Shown piece after piece: positions 8,325 to 17,540 of a stretch of 64,000 nt of DNA. Below the pieces are notes generated by a model. It saw only the letters and a list, made by a program, of their open reading frames with translations. It was not told the DNA's origin and made no database searches. Position 1 is the first letter of the stretch; the number at the start of each line of letters is the position of its first letter. Source of the stretch: Mycolicibacterium holsaticum DSM 44478 = JCM 12374 (lineage in GTDB: Bacteria > Actinomycetota > Actinomycetes > Mycobacteriales > Mycobacteriaceae); NCBI RefSeq assembly GCF_019645835.1, contig NZ_CP080998.1, positions 1,984,001-2,048,000 of the forward strand. The letters run 5' to 3'. The translations under genes and the position numbers were made by a program.

Positions 8325-9506
8325 CTAGATCATCGCCCGCAGCGGACCCTGCGGATCCACGCCCAGCGAACTCAGTGCGGAGGCGTGATAGACGGTGCCC
8401 GGCACGTGGATGGCATGGGCCATGCCCGCGTGCGCGTCACGCCAATACCGTTGCAATGGTTTGTCCATGCGCAGCGCGTTGCCGCCCGAGCGGGTGAAGA
8501 TCTGGTCGACGGCCATGACCGCGCGCCATACGGCGCGGATCTGGGTGCGGCGACCCGCGGCCCGGTCGGCGAAGGACACCTCCTTGCCGGCGTCGACGAT
8601 GTCGTAGATGCGGTCGGCGTTGGCCAGGATCTCCTGACGCGCAGCGTTGATGTCGGCGGCCGCCTCGCCGACGGCGTACAAGACATAGGGGTCGTCTTTG
8701 ACCGCGGTGCCCGCCGCGCTGACGCGCTCGCGCTGATAGTCCAGGTGCGCGGCCAGCGCGCCCTCGCAGATACCGATGGTCGCCGAACTGATTCCGAGCG
8801 GGAACATCGTCGACCACGGCATCTTGTAGAGGGTCTTGGTCATGCCGGCCTCGATCTGAGCGGTGCCGTCCATCACCTTCATGGCGTCCATGGTGCGGTA
8901 CTCCGGCACGAACGCGTCCCGCACGATGACGTCCTTGGAGCCGGTGCCGCGCAGGCCCACCACATCCCATGAATCGGGCACGATCTCGTAATCGCTGCGC
9001 GGCAGGATCATGTGCAGCATCTGCGGCGGCATCAGCGGCGTGCCGTCGGCGTCACCGATCATGGCTCCCAGGATGATCCAATCGCACGCGTCGGTGCCCG
9101 AGGAGAACTGCCAGCGGCCGTTGAAGACGTATCCGCCGTCCACCGGTTTGGCCACGCCCTGCGGTGCGTACGGCGAGGCGATCCAGGTGTCGGGGTCATC
9201 GCCCCACACCTCGTCGGCCACCCGGGGATCGGCGTAGGCGAACTGATAGGGATGCACGCCGACCACGCCGTTGATCCAGCCGGCCGCGGGATCCAGCGCG
9301 GCGGTGGCCATCACCGTCTCGGCGAACTCGCGCGGATGCACTTCGTATCCGCCGTGCGACTCGGGCTGCAGCAGCCGGATCGAGCCGATGGCCTTCATGC
9401 TCTTGACCGTTGCGTCGGGCAACTGGCCGATCTTCTCGGCCTCCACGGCCTGCGCCGTGAACTGGTCGGCGAGTTCCATCAGCCTGTCGAGTACGCGCTC
9501 ACTCAT
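8325..9506 (-). CDS. Acyl-CoA dehydrogenase-fold flavin-dependent monooxygenase, HsaA-like
   Basis: A 393-residue protein of the acyl-CoA dehydrogenase superfamily, group D monooxygenase branch (HsaA, HpaH-like oxygenase component). The start chosen is ATG at 9506, preceded by AGGAAC; an upstream in-frame ATG at 9575 would run through the promoter and operator site B. Segments such as GGYEVHPREFAETVMATAALDPAAGWINGVVG (in two parts) and GSKDVIVRDAFVPEYR follow HsaA. Such oxygenases use reduced flavin from a partner reductase to ortho-hydroxylate a phenol to a catechol. The HsaB-type reductase is not in the window. First gene of a three-gene operon with the dioxygenase and KstD-like enzyme. Confidence 0.88.
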   Translation of the reverse strand: MSERVLDRLMELADQFTAQAVEAEKIGQLPDATVKSMKAIGSIRLLQPESHGGYEVHPREFAETVMATAALDPAAGWINGVVGVHPYQFAYADPRVADEVWGDDPDTWIASPYAPQGVAKPVDGGYVFNGRWQFSSGTDACDWIILGAMIGDADGTPLMPPQMLHMILPRSDYEIVPDSWDVVGLRGTGSKDVIVRDAFVPEYRTMDAMKVMDGTAQIEAGMTKTLYKMPWSTMFPLGISSATIGICEGALAAHLDYQRERVSAAGTAVKDDPYVLYAVGEAAADINAARQEILANADRIYDIVDAGKEVSFADRAAGRRTQIRAVWRAVMAVDQIFTRSGGNALRMDKPLQRYWRDAHAGMAHAIHVPGTVYHASALSSLGVDPQGPLRAMI

Positions 9507-9575
9507 CGTCGAAGTTCCTATCTGTGTGTGGCCTGGTTCATGGTCTACCGCAGTGGGCTGCGGTTCGGGCGGCAA

Positions 9576-9590
9576 TCCCGTTCAGCGGAC
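9576..9590. promoter_or_regulatory. Putative operator, imperfect TCCCG-N5-CGGGA dyad (site B)
   Basis: TCCCG-TTCAG-CGGAC lies in the 196-bp divergent region between the HsaA-like gene (start 9506, minus) and the BVMO gene (start 9703, plus). It is nearly the reverse complement of site E at 26400 (GTCCGCTGAGCGGGAC). Confidence 0.4.
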
Positions 9591-9702
9591 CGGATTCAGG
9601 TCAGTATTCGCGGGTCCGTTGCCCGGGCAGTGGGCGGGGCAAGCGTCCGGTGACCGGGAAGTCGACCGTGCGGCGGCCACCCAAACGGCCTACCGTGGCG
9701 CC

Positions 9703-11331
9703 GTGAGTATCTCGGCAGACCCGCAGCGCCCGGTGGTCGACGTCGATGTCGTCGTGGTCGGCGCCGGATTCGCCGGCCTCTACGCACTGCACAAGCTGCG
9801 CGGCCAGGGGCTGTCGGTGCGGGTGTTCGAAGCGGCCCCCGAAGTCGGAGGCACCTGGTACTACAACCGCTACCCGGGTGCACGCTGCGACGTGGAAAGC
9901 GTCGACTACTGCTACTCGTTTTCCAGCGAACTCGAGCAGGAATGGGACTGGTCGGAGAAATACGCCACCCAGCCCGAGATCCTGCGCTACCTGAACTGGG
10001 TCGCCGACAAACTGCACCTGCGCGACGGCATCACGTTCGACACCCGGGTCACCGCGGCAGTGCTGGACGAACAGACAATGCGGTGGACGGTGCGCACCGA
10101 CCGCGGCGACGTGGTCAGCGCCCGGTTCTGCATGATGGCCACCGGTCCGTTGTCGGCGGCGCTGACCCCGGACTTTCCCGGCCTGGACAGCTTCGCCGGG
10201 GAGTTGTACCACACCGCGCACTGGCCACACCAGACCGTTGACTTCACGGGTAAACGGGTAGCGGTGATCGGCACCGGATCGTCTGGCATCCAGTCGATTC
10301 CGGTCATCGCCGAACAAGCCGAACAACTCTACGTCTTCCAGCGCACGCCCAACTACAGCGTGCCCTCGGGCAACCGGCCGCTCTCCGATGACGAGCGGGC
10401 ACAGATCAAGGCGACGTACGCCGAACGGCGCAGGCTGTCGTGGCGCAGCGGCGGCGGGTCACCGCACATCGCCCACCCCAAGCTGACGATGGAAGCCACT
10501 CCCGAAGAGCGCCGGGAAGCGTTCGAAAAGCGTTGGCAGCTCGGTGGCGTGCTGTTCTCCAAGACCTTCAGCGACCAGATGATCGACATGGCCGCCAACG
10601 AGGAGGCCCGCAAGTTCTACGAGGAGAAGGTGCGCGCCGTCATCGACGACCCCGCGGTCGCCGAGCTTCTCATCCCCGACGACCATCCGATCGGCACCAA
10701 ACGGATCTGCACGGACACCAACTACTTTCAGACCTTCAACAAACCGCACGTGACCCTGGTCAGCGTGCGCAAGACACCGATCGAGTCGATCGACGCCAGC
10801 GGCATCAACACCTCGGATGCCCACTACGACGTGGACGCCATCGTGCTCGCCACCGGCTTCGACGCGATGACCGGCGCGCTGGCCAAGATCGACATCGCGG
10901 GCCGCGGCGGACAGAGCTTGCGCGACGACTGGTCCGACGGGCCGCGAACCTATCTGGGCCTGGGCGTCGACGGCTTCCCCAACTTGTTCATGGTGTCGGG
11001 TCCCGGCGCGCCTGCGGTGCTGGCCAACATGGTGCTGCACGCCGAAGCCCACGTGAACTGGATCGCCGACGCCATCGGCTATCTGGACGAACACGGGTAC
11101 GCCGCGATGGAAGCCACGGCGGATGCGGTGGACAACTGGATCGCCGAATGCAGCCGACGCGCCGAAGCCACCTTGTTTCCCAAAGCGAACTCCTGGTACA
11201 TGGGCGCCAACGTGCCGGGCAAACCGCGCGGATTCATGTTGTTCATCGGCGGTTTCGGGGTGTACCTCGACATCTGCCAGGAGGTCGCCGACGCCGGCTA
11301 CAAGGGGTTCGCACTGATCCCGGCGCCGTGA
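9703..11331 (+). CDS. Baeyer-Villiger monooxygenase (cyclohexanone/ketosteroid monooxygenase type)
   Basis: A 542-residue class B flavoprotein monooxygenase. The FAD site GAGFAG is at residues 20-25, the BVMO fingerprint FxGxxxHxxxWP is intact as FAGELYHTAHWP (164-175), and the NADPH site GTGSSG is at 190-195. The ATG-like C-terminal motif appears as LATGFD. These enzymes insert oxygen next to a ketone to give esters or lactones. The start is taken as GTG at 9703 (MSISADPQRP...); the frame is open further upstream but that stretch crosses the divergent promoter. It is the second BVMO-type gene in the island and shares its regulatory region with the HsaA-like operon. Confidence 0.93.
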   Translation: MSISADPQRPVVDVDVVVVGAGFAGLYALHKLRGQGLSVRVFEAAPEVGGTWYYNRYPGARCDVESVDYCYSFSSELEQEWDWSEKYATQPEILRYLNWVADKLHLRDGITFDTRVTAAVLDEQTMRWTVRTDRGDVVSARFCMMATGPLSAALTPDFPGLDSFAGELYHTAHWPHQTVDFTGKRVAVIGTGSSGIQSIPVIAEQAEQLYVFQRTPNYSVPSGNRPLSDDERAQIKATYAERRRLSWRSGGGSPHIAHPKLTMEATPEERREAFEKRWQLGGVLFSKTFSDQMIDMAANEEARKFYEEKVRAVIDDPAVAELLIPDDHPIGTKRICTDTNYFQTFNKPHVTLVSVRKTPIESIDASGINTSDAHYDVDAIVLATGFDAMTGALAKIDIAGRGGQSLRDDWSDGPRTYLGLGVDGFPNLFMVSGPGAPAVLANMVLHAEAHVNWIADAIGYLDEHGYAAMEATADAVDNWIAECSRRAEATLFPKANSWYMGANVPGKPRGFMLFIGGFGVYLDICQEVADAGYKGFALIPAP

Positions 11332-11332
11332 A

Positions 11333-12343
11333 TCAGTTCATCGTGATGACGACCTTGTCGGCCTTGCCCGGCGTCGCGACACACTGCAGCGCCTCGGCCA
11401 GATCATCGAAATCGAAAGTGTGGCTGATGATCACGCGGTATTTCTCCCAGTTTTCGACGATGTCGTCGGTCACCTCGAAGATCTCACTGGGATATCCCAT
11501 CGACCCGACGATCGTCAGCTCGTTGGCCATCAGGTTCATCAGGTCCATGCTGACGGGCTCGTTGTGGACGGCGACGACGCCGAGTTTGGCTCCACGTTTG
11601 GCCACGCCCAGGGCGGTGTCGATCACCGCGGGCACACCGGCGGCATCGAGAAATATGTCCGTACCTGCCCGGTCCGGCCACATCGAAGTCCCGGTTCCGT
11701 GGAGCTCGGTCAGCCGCGCAGCCAGATCCTCGGCCGCGGAGTTGATCACGGCGTCCGCACCGACTTTCAGCGCCTTGTCCAGCCGGGACGGCAGGACATC
11801 GGCAACGACGACGGATCTGACCCCGCGCGATTTCAACGCCAGCGTGATGCCCAGGCCGATGGGGCCAGCGCCGAACACCAGCACCTGATCACTCTGCCGG
11901 GGCGCCACCTGGTTGACCGCGTGACGAGCCACCGCCATGGGTTCGTTGAGCGCTGCGACCTCGTATGGAATGTGATCGGGCACCACCTCGATGCTCTTGC
12001 CGCGCACCGCGTTTTTGACGAGTAGGTAGTCGGCCAGCGCTCCGGTCGAGCCGCCGTTGCCGATGATGTCGTCAGCCGCGGCCATCGGGTTGACCACGAC
12101 TCGGTCACCGACCGATATGCCGCTCACCTCGGCGCCGACCTCTACCACTTCACCGGCGGGTTCGTGGCCGATCGGCATCCTGCCTTGCCGCGGCGGCAGC
12201 CCGCCGAGGGAGATGTAGAGGGTGTCGGACCCGCAGATGCCGCAGGCCCGGATCCTCACCACGACGTCGTGCGGGCCGGCGGTTGGCGTCGGCACGTCCA
12301 CGATCTCGGTGGTCTGCGGAGCGGTGATGACGGCTGCTCTCAC
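11333..12343 (-). CDS. Zinc-dependent medium-chain alcohol dehydrogenase
   Basis: A 336-residue MDR enzyme. The start is GTG at 12343, behind a strong GAGGAGG Shine-Dalgarno. Catalytic zinc ligands are visible in ACGICGSD (Cys about 38) and GHEPAGEV (His-Glu about 62). The NAD(P) site is GAGPIG. The four-cysteine structural zinc lobe of classical ADHs is missing: the corresponding stretch reads NPMAAADDIIGNGG. That places it with sorbitol/threonine dehydrogenase-like members that have lost the structural zinc. Last gene of the minus-strand operon that begins at 16515; it probably oxidises a secondary alcohol of the pathway. Confidence 0.9.
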   Translation of the reverse strand: MRAAVITAPQTTEIVDVPTPTAGPHDVVVRIRACGICGSDTLYISLGGLPPRQGRMPIGHEPAGEVVEVGAEVSGISVGDRVVVNPMAAADDIIGNGGSTGALADYLLVKNAVRGKSIEVVPDHIPYEVAALNEPMAVARHAVNQVAPRQSDQVLVFGAGPIGLGITLALKSRGVRSVVVADVLPSRLDKALKVGADAVINSAAEDLAARLTELHGTGTSMWPDRAGTDIFLDAAGVPAVIDTALGVAKRGAKLGVVAVHNEPVSMDLMNLMANELTIVGSMGYPSEIFEVTDDIVENWEKYRVIISHTFDFDDLAEALQCVATPGKADKVVITMN

Positions 12344-12377
12344 TGCGGCATCCTCCTCGTCGATGTCGTTGGGTCGT

Positions 12378-13127
12378 TCAGAAGACGCCGTAGCCGCCGT
12401 CGACGACGAGCGCCGATCCGGTGCTGTAGGACGCATTGCCGCTGCACAGATAGAGAATCGGGCTGGCTATCTCCGCCGGGTCGGCGAACCTGCCGAGCGG
12501 GATATGGTCGATCTGTGCTTGCTTGATCTCAGGTACATGGTCCATCGGCGCGGTCATGCGGGTGGCGACGACCCCGGGGACGACGGCGTTGACCCGGATA
12601 CCGTCTGCGGCCCATCTCACGGCGAGGTTGCGGGTCAGCGCGAGCACCCCGGCTTTCGCAGATCCGTACCCGGGTACCACCGGCACCGCACGAATCGCCG
12701 CCATCGAGGCGAGCATCACCACGCTCGCGCCGCCCGCCGCTGTCGATGCCTTCAGCGCGCCGTGCAGGCGTTCGGTCAACCTGAACGGCGCCAGCAGGTT
12801 CACCTCCACCGATGCGGCGAACCCTGCCGCGGTCGCTTCATCGAGACCACCCGGAAAGTTGCCCCCGGCGTTGTTGATGAGCACGTCCAATTCCGCAAAT
12901 GCGTCGGCGAGAGCGTCGATCCCGCTCGAGTCGGTCAGCGCCAACTGATGATACCGCAGACCCGACAAGTCGACGTCGTAGTCCTCGGGTCGGGCCCTGG
13001 TGCCGGTGATCGTCACGTGCGCACCGCTGTCGCGCAGCCGGGTTGCAGTGGCGTGACCGATGCCGCTGGTGCCGCCGGTGACCAACGCCGTCGCACCGGT
13101 GAAGTCGAACGAAACGCGGTTGCTCAT
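12378..13127 (-). CDS. SDR family oxidoreductase
   Basis: A 249-residue classical SDR: TGGTSGIG near residues 17-24, NNAG near 88, catalytic Ser in MLASMAA, YGSAK for the YxxxK pair, and a C-terminal VVDGGYGVF. The ATG at 13127 overlaps the stop of the metallo-hydrolase gene (ATGA); a long upstream open frame is only the antisense of that gene. Probably an NAD(P)-dependent hydroxy/keto interconversion. It sits between the metallo-hydrolase and the zinc ADH in the same operon. Confidence 0.92.
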   Translation of the reverse strand: MSNRVSFDFTGATALVTGGTSGIGHATATRLRDSGAHVTITGTRARPEDYDVDLSGLRYHQLALTDSSGIDALADAFAELDVLINNAGGNFPGGLDEATAAGFAASVEVNLLAPFRLTERLHGALKASTAAGGASVVMLASMAAIRAVPVVPGYGSAKAGVLALTRNLAVRWAADGIRVNAVVPGVVATRMTAPMDHVPEIKQAQIDHIPLGRFADPAEIASPILYLCSGNASYSTGSALVVDGGYGVF

Positions 13128-14368
13128 GTCAGGCCCTCGATCCGCTTGCGTAGCCATGCGGCCTCCCAGAAGTTGGAGCTGTCTCGCAGTAACGCTTGGT
13201 GTGCGGCGAGCGACACCTGCTTGGCTTCCTTGTTTTCGGGTTCGGCACGGTTCACGATCTCGGCCAGTTGGACGGCCCGCACCGGTTCTCCGGCGTGCAA
13301 GAGTGCGCGGGCCCGGTCGAGAACCGGTCCTGCGCCTGCGAGTTCGAGCAAATCCGCTTCGGCTGGGTCCGTGCTCTGGGCGTAGAGTTCGGCGGTCGAT
13401 CGATGGTGAAACCATCCCGCATAGTTCTCCCAGATGGCGCGGACGTTCCACCGTACGGTGCCGTACCCTTGGCCGACCTCCAGTTCGGGCGGTAGTTCGA
13501 TTTCACGCATCAGCGTGTGAACGTCCTTGCCTGCGTTCATACCTTCCACCGTGCGGTCGTGAATGTATTTCACGGCATCGCGTAGCCGCGTCAGCTCCCA
13601 TTCGATCCGGTCTTTTCCGACGATCGGGCCGAAGTGCCCCGTCAGCAACGTCTGGGCGCCGAGCGCGCGGACTCGATCGATCGACTCCACCACGGTCAGC
13701 GCGTCCCGATAGCGGTCACCTCGGACGGTGACCAGGTTCGGAATGTGTCCGAAAAGTGCCCCGAACACATTGCCGCACAGGCAGACCTCTTCGTCGGGTA
13801 ACCACACCACCAGACTGTCGGTCGTTTCACCCCCGGGGGTGGAGATGAGCTGCAGAGTGCGGCCACCGAGCTCGATGATCAGTTCGTCGTCGAACACGAC
13901 GGTGGGGTTCGGCACGCTCTGCGGCGGCGGGGGCCCGAACCGCTCGGTCGTGCCTTCGATCGTGGCGATCACCTTGTCGAGCCATGCGAACGCAGAGTTG
14001 CGGGCCCGGAACGCGGACAGCCGCTCGTTGTCGTGCCGCCACGTCTGCCAGTTCGCCTGCGCGACGATCTCGCTGTCGGGGTCGGCGACCGTGTCGATAC
14101 CCCCGACATGGTCGACGTGTCCCTGCGTGAGAATGACGTAGCGGATCGGTGCGGTGCTGATGGCGTCATAGTTAGCGCGGTGAACCGGTCCCTCGAAACC
14201 CATCCCCGTGTTCACCACGATCCGGCCCTCATCGGTAGTCAGCAGATACGAGTTCGACAACCCCGGAGAGAGCCAGATGCCGGGGCTGACCTGCTCGGCA
14301 GGCGCACCCGCGCCGACGATCTCGTCGGCCCCTGGTCGGCTCAGGTACGCGGGCTCATAGGGCGTCAC
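13124..14368 (-). CDS. MBL-fold metallo-hydrolase related to alkylsulfatases
   Basis: A 414-residue protein. The metallo-beta-lactamase domain covers about residues 20-250 and is followed by a segment (about 255-320, including YGTVRWNVRAIWENYAGWF) like the alkylsulfatase dimerisation domain, then a helical tail. The metal motif reads T-Q82-G-H84-V-D86-H87, so the first histidine of the HxHxDH signature is a glutamine; a later His is in LLTGHFGP. Known alkylsulfatases have all ligands, so metal loading or chemistry may differ. It overlaps both neighbours by four bases. Next to a sulfotransferase gene, a sulfate-ester substrate is tempting but unproven. Confidence 0.82.
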   Translation of the reverse strand: MTPYEPAYLSRPGADEIVGAGAPAEQVSPGIWLSPGLSNSYLLTTDEGRIVVNTGMGFEGPVHRANYDAISTAPIRYVILTQGHVDHVGGIDTVADPDSEIVAQANWQTWRHDNERLSAFRARNSAFAWLDKVIATIEGTTERFGPPPPQSVPNPTVVFDDELIIELGGRTLQLISTPGGETTDSLVVWLPDEEVCLCGNVFGALFGHIPNLVTVRGDRYRDALTVVESIDRVRALGAQTLLTGHFGPIVGKDRIEWELTRLRDAVKYIHDRTVEGMNAGKDVHTLMREIELPPELEVGQGYGTVRWNVRAIWENYAGWFHHRSTAELYAQSTDPAEADLLELAGAGPVLDRARALLHAGEPVRAVQLAEIVNRAEPENKEAKQVSLAAHQALLRDSSNFWEAAWLRKRIEGLT

Positions 14369-15615
14369 GCGTCCTCCCGCACGTCGAAACGGTCGAAGTA
14401 GAAACCAAACCGCGAACGAACCTCGCTCGGGGACCGCCCGAAATGGCCCTGCAGGTCATAGCGAAGCCGGCCGTGCTTGCCTCGCGGGTTGTCGTCGAGG
14501 TAGCCGCGGAACGCCGCCCGCGCCTGTGGGCTCAACGGTGTGCCGTTGTAGGCATACAACGTCTCCAGGATCGACATCTCGTTTCCGTTGAGTTGGTGGA
14601 AGGAGATGTCGATACTGCTCCCGGAATCGACGAGCTCCCGGTCGCGCGCACACGCCCGCAGCAGCCGTTCGACTCGATCGATCCAGTACTCCACCAGCGC
14701 TTCCGGGTCAATCTTCTTGCGGCGGACCCGGTCGCCGTAAGCCAGCATGGTGACGGCGGATTGGATGACCGCCACCGGATCCCGGTGGGTGAACGCGACG
14801 GTCGCGTCGGGGAAGGTGCGCATCAACGGGCCGAGTTGTTCGCAGTGCTGCGGGGACTTGAGGACCCACCGCCGTGGCCCCCTCAAGAATGTCAGTGCCT
14901 TGAGAATCGTGCGCAGATAGGCATAGTGCTCGTCCTGGTTCAAGCCGAGATAGAAGTCGCGCCACTGCGGAACCCGGCCATGCCACTCCAGCACATAGCT
15001 CGCGAAGTCGAGGTCGAGCAGCTCGACCTCCTCCTCGATCGCCTGCGGAAACCGGTCGTGCATCGCCTGCAGCAGTGGGGTCATCGTCTTCGCCGATTCG
15101 TGCTCGGCGGCACTTCGCGCGAATCGGGGATCGACGCCGTCGACGCCGGGGCCTTCGCCGCGAAGTACAAACGGCTCCTGGCTCTCCCAGTACGGGAGAG
15201 CCCGCCGCCGGGCATCCGAGGCGATGAGGTTCACCAGATGTGTTGTGCCCGAACGGGGAAGCCCGACCACGATGATCGGTCTGTCGATCTCGATCTCGTT
15301 TATCTCGGGATAGCGGCGCAGCAGATCGGTCAACAACAGGCGCTGCGACAGCAGTCGGACGATCCGATTATGGAGGATGAGGCGGTTGAGGTTCGTGGCG
15401 CCGGTGTCGACTTCGACGGCTCCCGCGTACGCATCGAGCCGGGTCCGGAAATCGCCGCTCCCGAAATTCTCCAGTCCGGTTTTCTCGACCGCCTCCGCGA
15501 TCAGGGTTCCGGGGTCCAGGTCTACGGGCAGGCTTTCAACCTGTTCGAGGGTGTCGCGTTGCGCCCGAGTGAGCACCGGATTGGTCAGATCCTCGATGTC
15601 TACCGCGCTATCCAT
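14365..15615 (-). CDS. PAPS-dependent sulfotransferase family protein
   Basis: A 416-residue sulfotransferase-3-like protein. The 5'-phosphosulfate loop is GLPRSGTTH (118-126), and a 3'-phosphate-binding region is suggested by VAFTHRDPVAVIQSAVTM further along. Many actinobacterial members of this family are sulfotransferases for lipids or small molecules, and some have no known substrate. It overlaps the metallo-hydrolase gene in ATGA and follows the meta-cleavage hydrolase by 27 bases. No signal peptide, so cytoplasmic. Confidence 0.87.
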   Translation of the reverse strand: MDSAVDIEDLTNPVLTRAQRDTLEQVESLPVDLDPGTLIAEAVEKTGLENFGSGDFRTRLDAYAGAVEVDTGATNLNRLILHNRIVRLLSQRLLLTDLLRRYPEINEIEIDRPIIVVGLPRSGTTHLVNLIASDARRRALPYWESQEPFVLRGEGPGVDGVDPRFARSAAEHESAKTMTPLLQAMHDRFPQAIEEEVELLDLDFASYVLEWHGRVPQWRDFYLGLNQDEHYAYLRTILKALTFLRGPRRWVLKSPQHCEQLGPLMRTFPDATVAFTHRDPVAVIQSAVTMLAYGDRVRRKKIDPEALVEYWIDRVERLLRACARDRELVDSGSSIDISFHQLNGNEMSILETLYAYNGTPLSPQARAAFRGYLDDNPRGKHGRLRYDLQGHFGRSPSEVRSRFGFYFDRFDVREDA

Positions 15616-15642
15616 CTGGCTCCTCCGGGGCCGGCGGACCGA

Positions 15643-16515
15643 TCATCGTCGGTTCAGGAACGCCAGCACGGTGCTTTCGAACGCCTCTTTCGCCTCGATC
15701 ATCGCCCAGTGTCCGCAGTTGGGGAACACGTGCAGCTCCGCGTTGGGGATGGTGCGCATCGGGATCAACGCCATATCAAGGGGACTCACCCGGTCGTCTC
15801 TACCCCATGTCAACAGCGTCGGGGCTGCCACCTTGTGCATCAGCGCCCACGGCATCGGCATGTCGGCGGCCTTCATCATCGCCATCATCTGAGCGAACGC
15901 CTTCTTGCCGTACATGCGGCGCGCGGCGGCAAGCGTGTCCGGATCGGTCGCCAGCTGCCAGCGCTCCTCGATGAGCTGATCGGTGACCAGCGACTGGTCG
16001 TAGACCATCGAGTTGAGCCAGTCCACCAGGCGTTGGCGGGTCGGGTCTTCGGTGAATTCCTGCAGAAGCCGGATGCCCTCGCTGGGTCCGGGGCTGAAGA
16101 TGCTGGTGCCGATGCCGCCGATCGTGACCAGCCGGCCGATGCGGTCGGGGTTGTTGATCGCGAAGTTGACGCCGACGCCGCCGCCCATCGAGTTACCGAT
16201 GATGTCGACGCGGTCCACGTCGAGCGCGTCGAGGAACGGGGTGACCACACCCTGCGCGGTGACCATCGGATGCCCACCGAAGTCGTCGCTGACCCCGAAC
16301 CCGGGGAACTCCAGGATCAGACACCGGAACTGGTCGGCGAACGCGGGCAGCACGCCGCGGAAGTTACGCCAGCCGGTAACGCCCGGGCCCGAACCGTGCA
16401 GGAACAGCAAAACCGGCCCGGAACCGGCGTCGTAGTAGCGCAATGTCCCCGACGGGGTTTGAGCCTCACGCAGATCGTTCTCGACTCGGGCGGCCAGCGA
16501 GGCGTTGTCGGTCAT
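15643..16515 (-). CDS. Alpha/beta hydrolase, meta-cleavage-product hydrolase (HsaD/BphD-like)
   Basis: A 290-residue C-C bond hydrolase. HGSGPG (40-45) forms the oxyanion region, the nucleophile is Ser109 in GNSMGGG, the acid is about Asp241 in WGRDDRVSPLD and the base is His269 in NCGHW. The same order, spacing and length (about 290) are seen in HsaD, BphD and MhpC, which hydrolyse the ring-opened product of an extradiol dioxygenase. It is the first gene of a five-gene operon and is transcribed away from the yrbE-mce operon from a shared regulatory region. Together with the HsaC-like gene it would complete a meta-cleavage route. Confidence 0.9.
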   Translation of the reverse strand: MTDNASLAARVENDLREAQTPSGTLRYYDAGSGPVLLFLHGSGPGVTGWRNFRGVLPAFADQFRCLILEFPGFGVSDDFGGHPMVTAQGVVTPFLDALDVDRVDIIGNSMGGGVGVNFAINNPDRIGRLVTIGGIGTSIFSPGPSEGIRLLQEFTEDPTRQRLVDWLNSMVYDQSLVTDQLIEERWQLATDPDTLAAARRMYGKKAFAQMMAMMKAADMPMPWALMHKVAAPTLLTWGRDDRVSPLDMALIPMRTIPNAELHVFPNCGHWAMIEAKEAFESTVLAFLNRR

Positions 16516-16556
16516 CGCAACAGCCTGCCACGCCGGTGCGCGGCAGCGGTGACGTG

Positions 16557-16587
16557 TTCCGCTGATCGGGCCTCCCGTTAAGCGGGA
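16557..16587. promoter_or_regulatory. Two adjacent putative operators (sites C and D)
   Basis: Site C is TTCCG-CTGAT-CGGGC (16557-16571) and site D is the perfect dyad TCCCG-TTAAG-CGGGA (16573-16587). They lie one base apart in the 165-bp divergent region between the HsaD-like operon (start 16515, minus) and the yrbE-mce operon (start 16681, plus). A separate inverted repeat GTTCG-GTG-CGAAC is at 16609-16621. Confidence 0.5.
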
Positions 16588-16680
16588 CGCTCAGCGTGAG
16601 CGGCCGCGGTTCGGTGCGAACCTTTGCGCTCGGGGGACTGTCGCTACCCGTTATCCGTTCACCCAGCACTGAGGAGCGCG

Positions 16681-17529
16681 ATGTCAACGCCGGACGTCAC
16701 CGACCGTGCGGTGGTGACGTCGCCGGAGCGGTGGGCGGTGGGTCGCAGAAGAGGGTTGCCGCGGGTGCGTGATTTGGCGGGGCCGATGGCGGCTGTGGGT
16801 GGGTTGTTTGCGATGTCGGCTGATGCGGTGCGGTTTGTGTTTCGGCGGCCGTTTCAGTGGCGGGAGTTTTTGGAGCAGTGTTGGTTTATTGCGCGGGTGG
16901 CGTTGGCGCCGACGTTGTTGGTGGCGATTCCGTTCACGGTGTTGATTAGTTTCACGCTCAATATTTTGTTGCGGGAGTTGGGTGCGGCGGATTTGTCGGG
17001 GGCTGGTGCTGCGTTTGGGGCGGTGACGCAGGTGGGTCCGATTGTGACGGTGTTGATTGTGGCGGGGGCGGGGTCGACGGCGATTTGTGCGGATTTGGGG
17101 TCGCGCACGATTCGTGAGGAGATCGATGCGATGGAGGTGTTGGGTATTGATCCGGTGCAGCGGTTGGTGACGCCGCGGATGTTGGCTTCGGGTTTGGTGG
17201 CGTTGTTGCTCAACAGTTTTGTTGTGGTGATCGGCATTTTGGGTGGATATATGTTTTCGGTGTTCATTCAGGATGTGAATCCGGGGGCGTTCGCGGCGGG
17301 GATCACGTTGTTGACCGGGGTGCCTGAGGTGATTATTTCGTGTGTGAAGGCGGCGTTGTTCGGGTTGATCGCGGGGTTGGTGGCCTGTTATCGGGGGTTG
17401 ACGATTTCGGGTGGTGGGGCCAAGGCGGTGGGTAATGCGGTCAATGAGACGGTGGTGTATGCGTTTATGTCGTTGTTTGTGATCAATGTGGTGGTCACCG
17501 CGATTGGTATCCGGATGACGGCGGGGTAG
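16681..17529 (+). CDS. YrbE/MlaE-family ABC transporter permease (YrbEA of an mce operon)
   Basis: A 282-residue MlaE-type permease with about five membrane helices. It carries the conserved cytoplasmic loop GAGSTAICADLGSRTIREEIDAMEV (in two parts), which contacts the MceG-type ATPase in this family. YrbEA and YrbEB form the inner-membrane channel of the Mce lipid importer. The ATG at 16681 follows GAGGAG. From about 16741 the coding strand is strongly G-rich and C-poor, with TTG, GTG and ATT codons instead of the C-ending codons of the neighbours; this continues through the next gene. Confidence 0.93.
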   Translation: MSTPDVTDRAVVTSPERWAVGRRRGLPRVRDLAGPMAAVGGLFAMSADAVRFVFRRPFQWREFLEQCWFIARVALAPTLLVAIPFTVLISFTLNILLRELGAADLSGAGAAFGAVTQVGPIVTVLIVAGAGSTAICADLGSRTIREEIDAMEVLGIDPVQRLVTPRMLASGLVALLLNSFVVVIGILGGYMFSVFIQDVNPGAFAAGITLLTGVPEVIISCVKAALFGLIAGLVACYRGLTISGGGAKAVGNAVNETVVYAFMSLFVINVVVTAIGIRMTAG

Positions 17530-17540
17530 CGGGGCCGCTG

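Noticed and set aside
14443..16581. 712-codon open frame on the plus strand opposite the sulfotransferase and hydrolase genes
   Set aside because: No recognisable domain, and the minus-strand genes show intact catalytic motifs and ATGA coupling.
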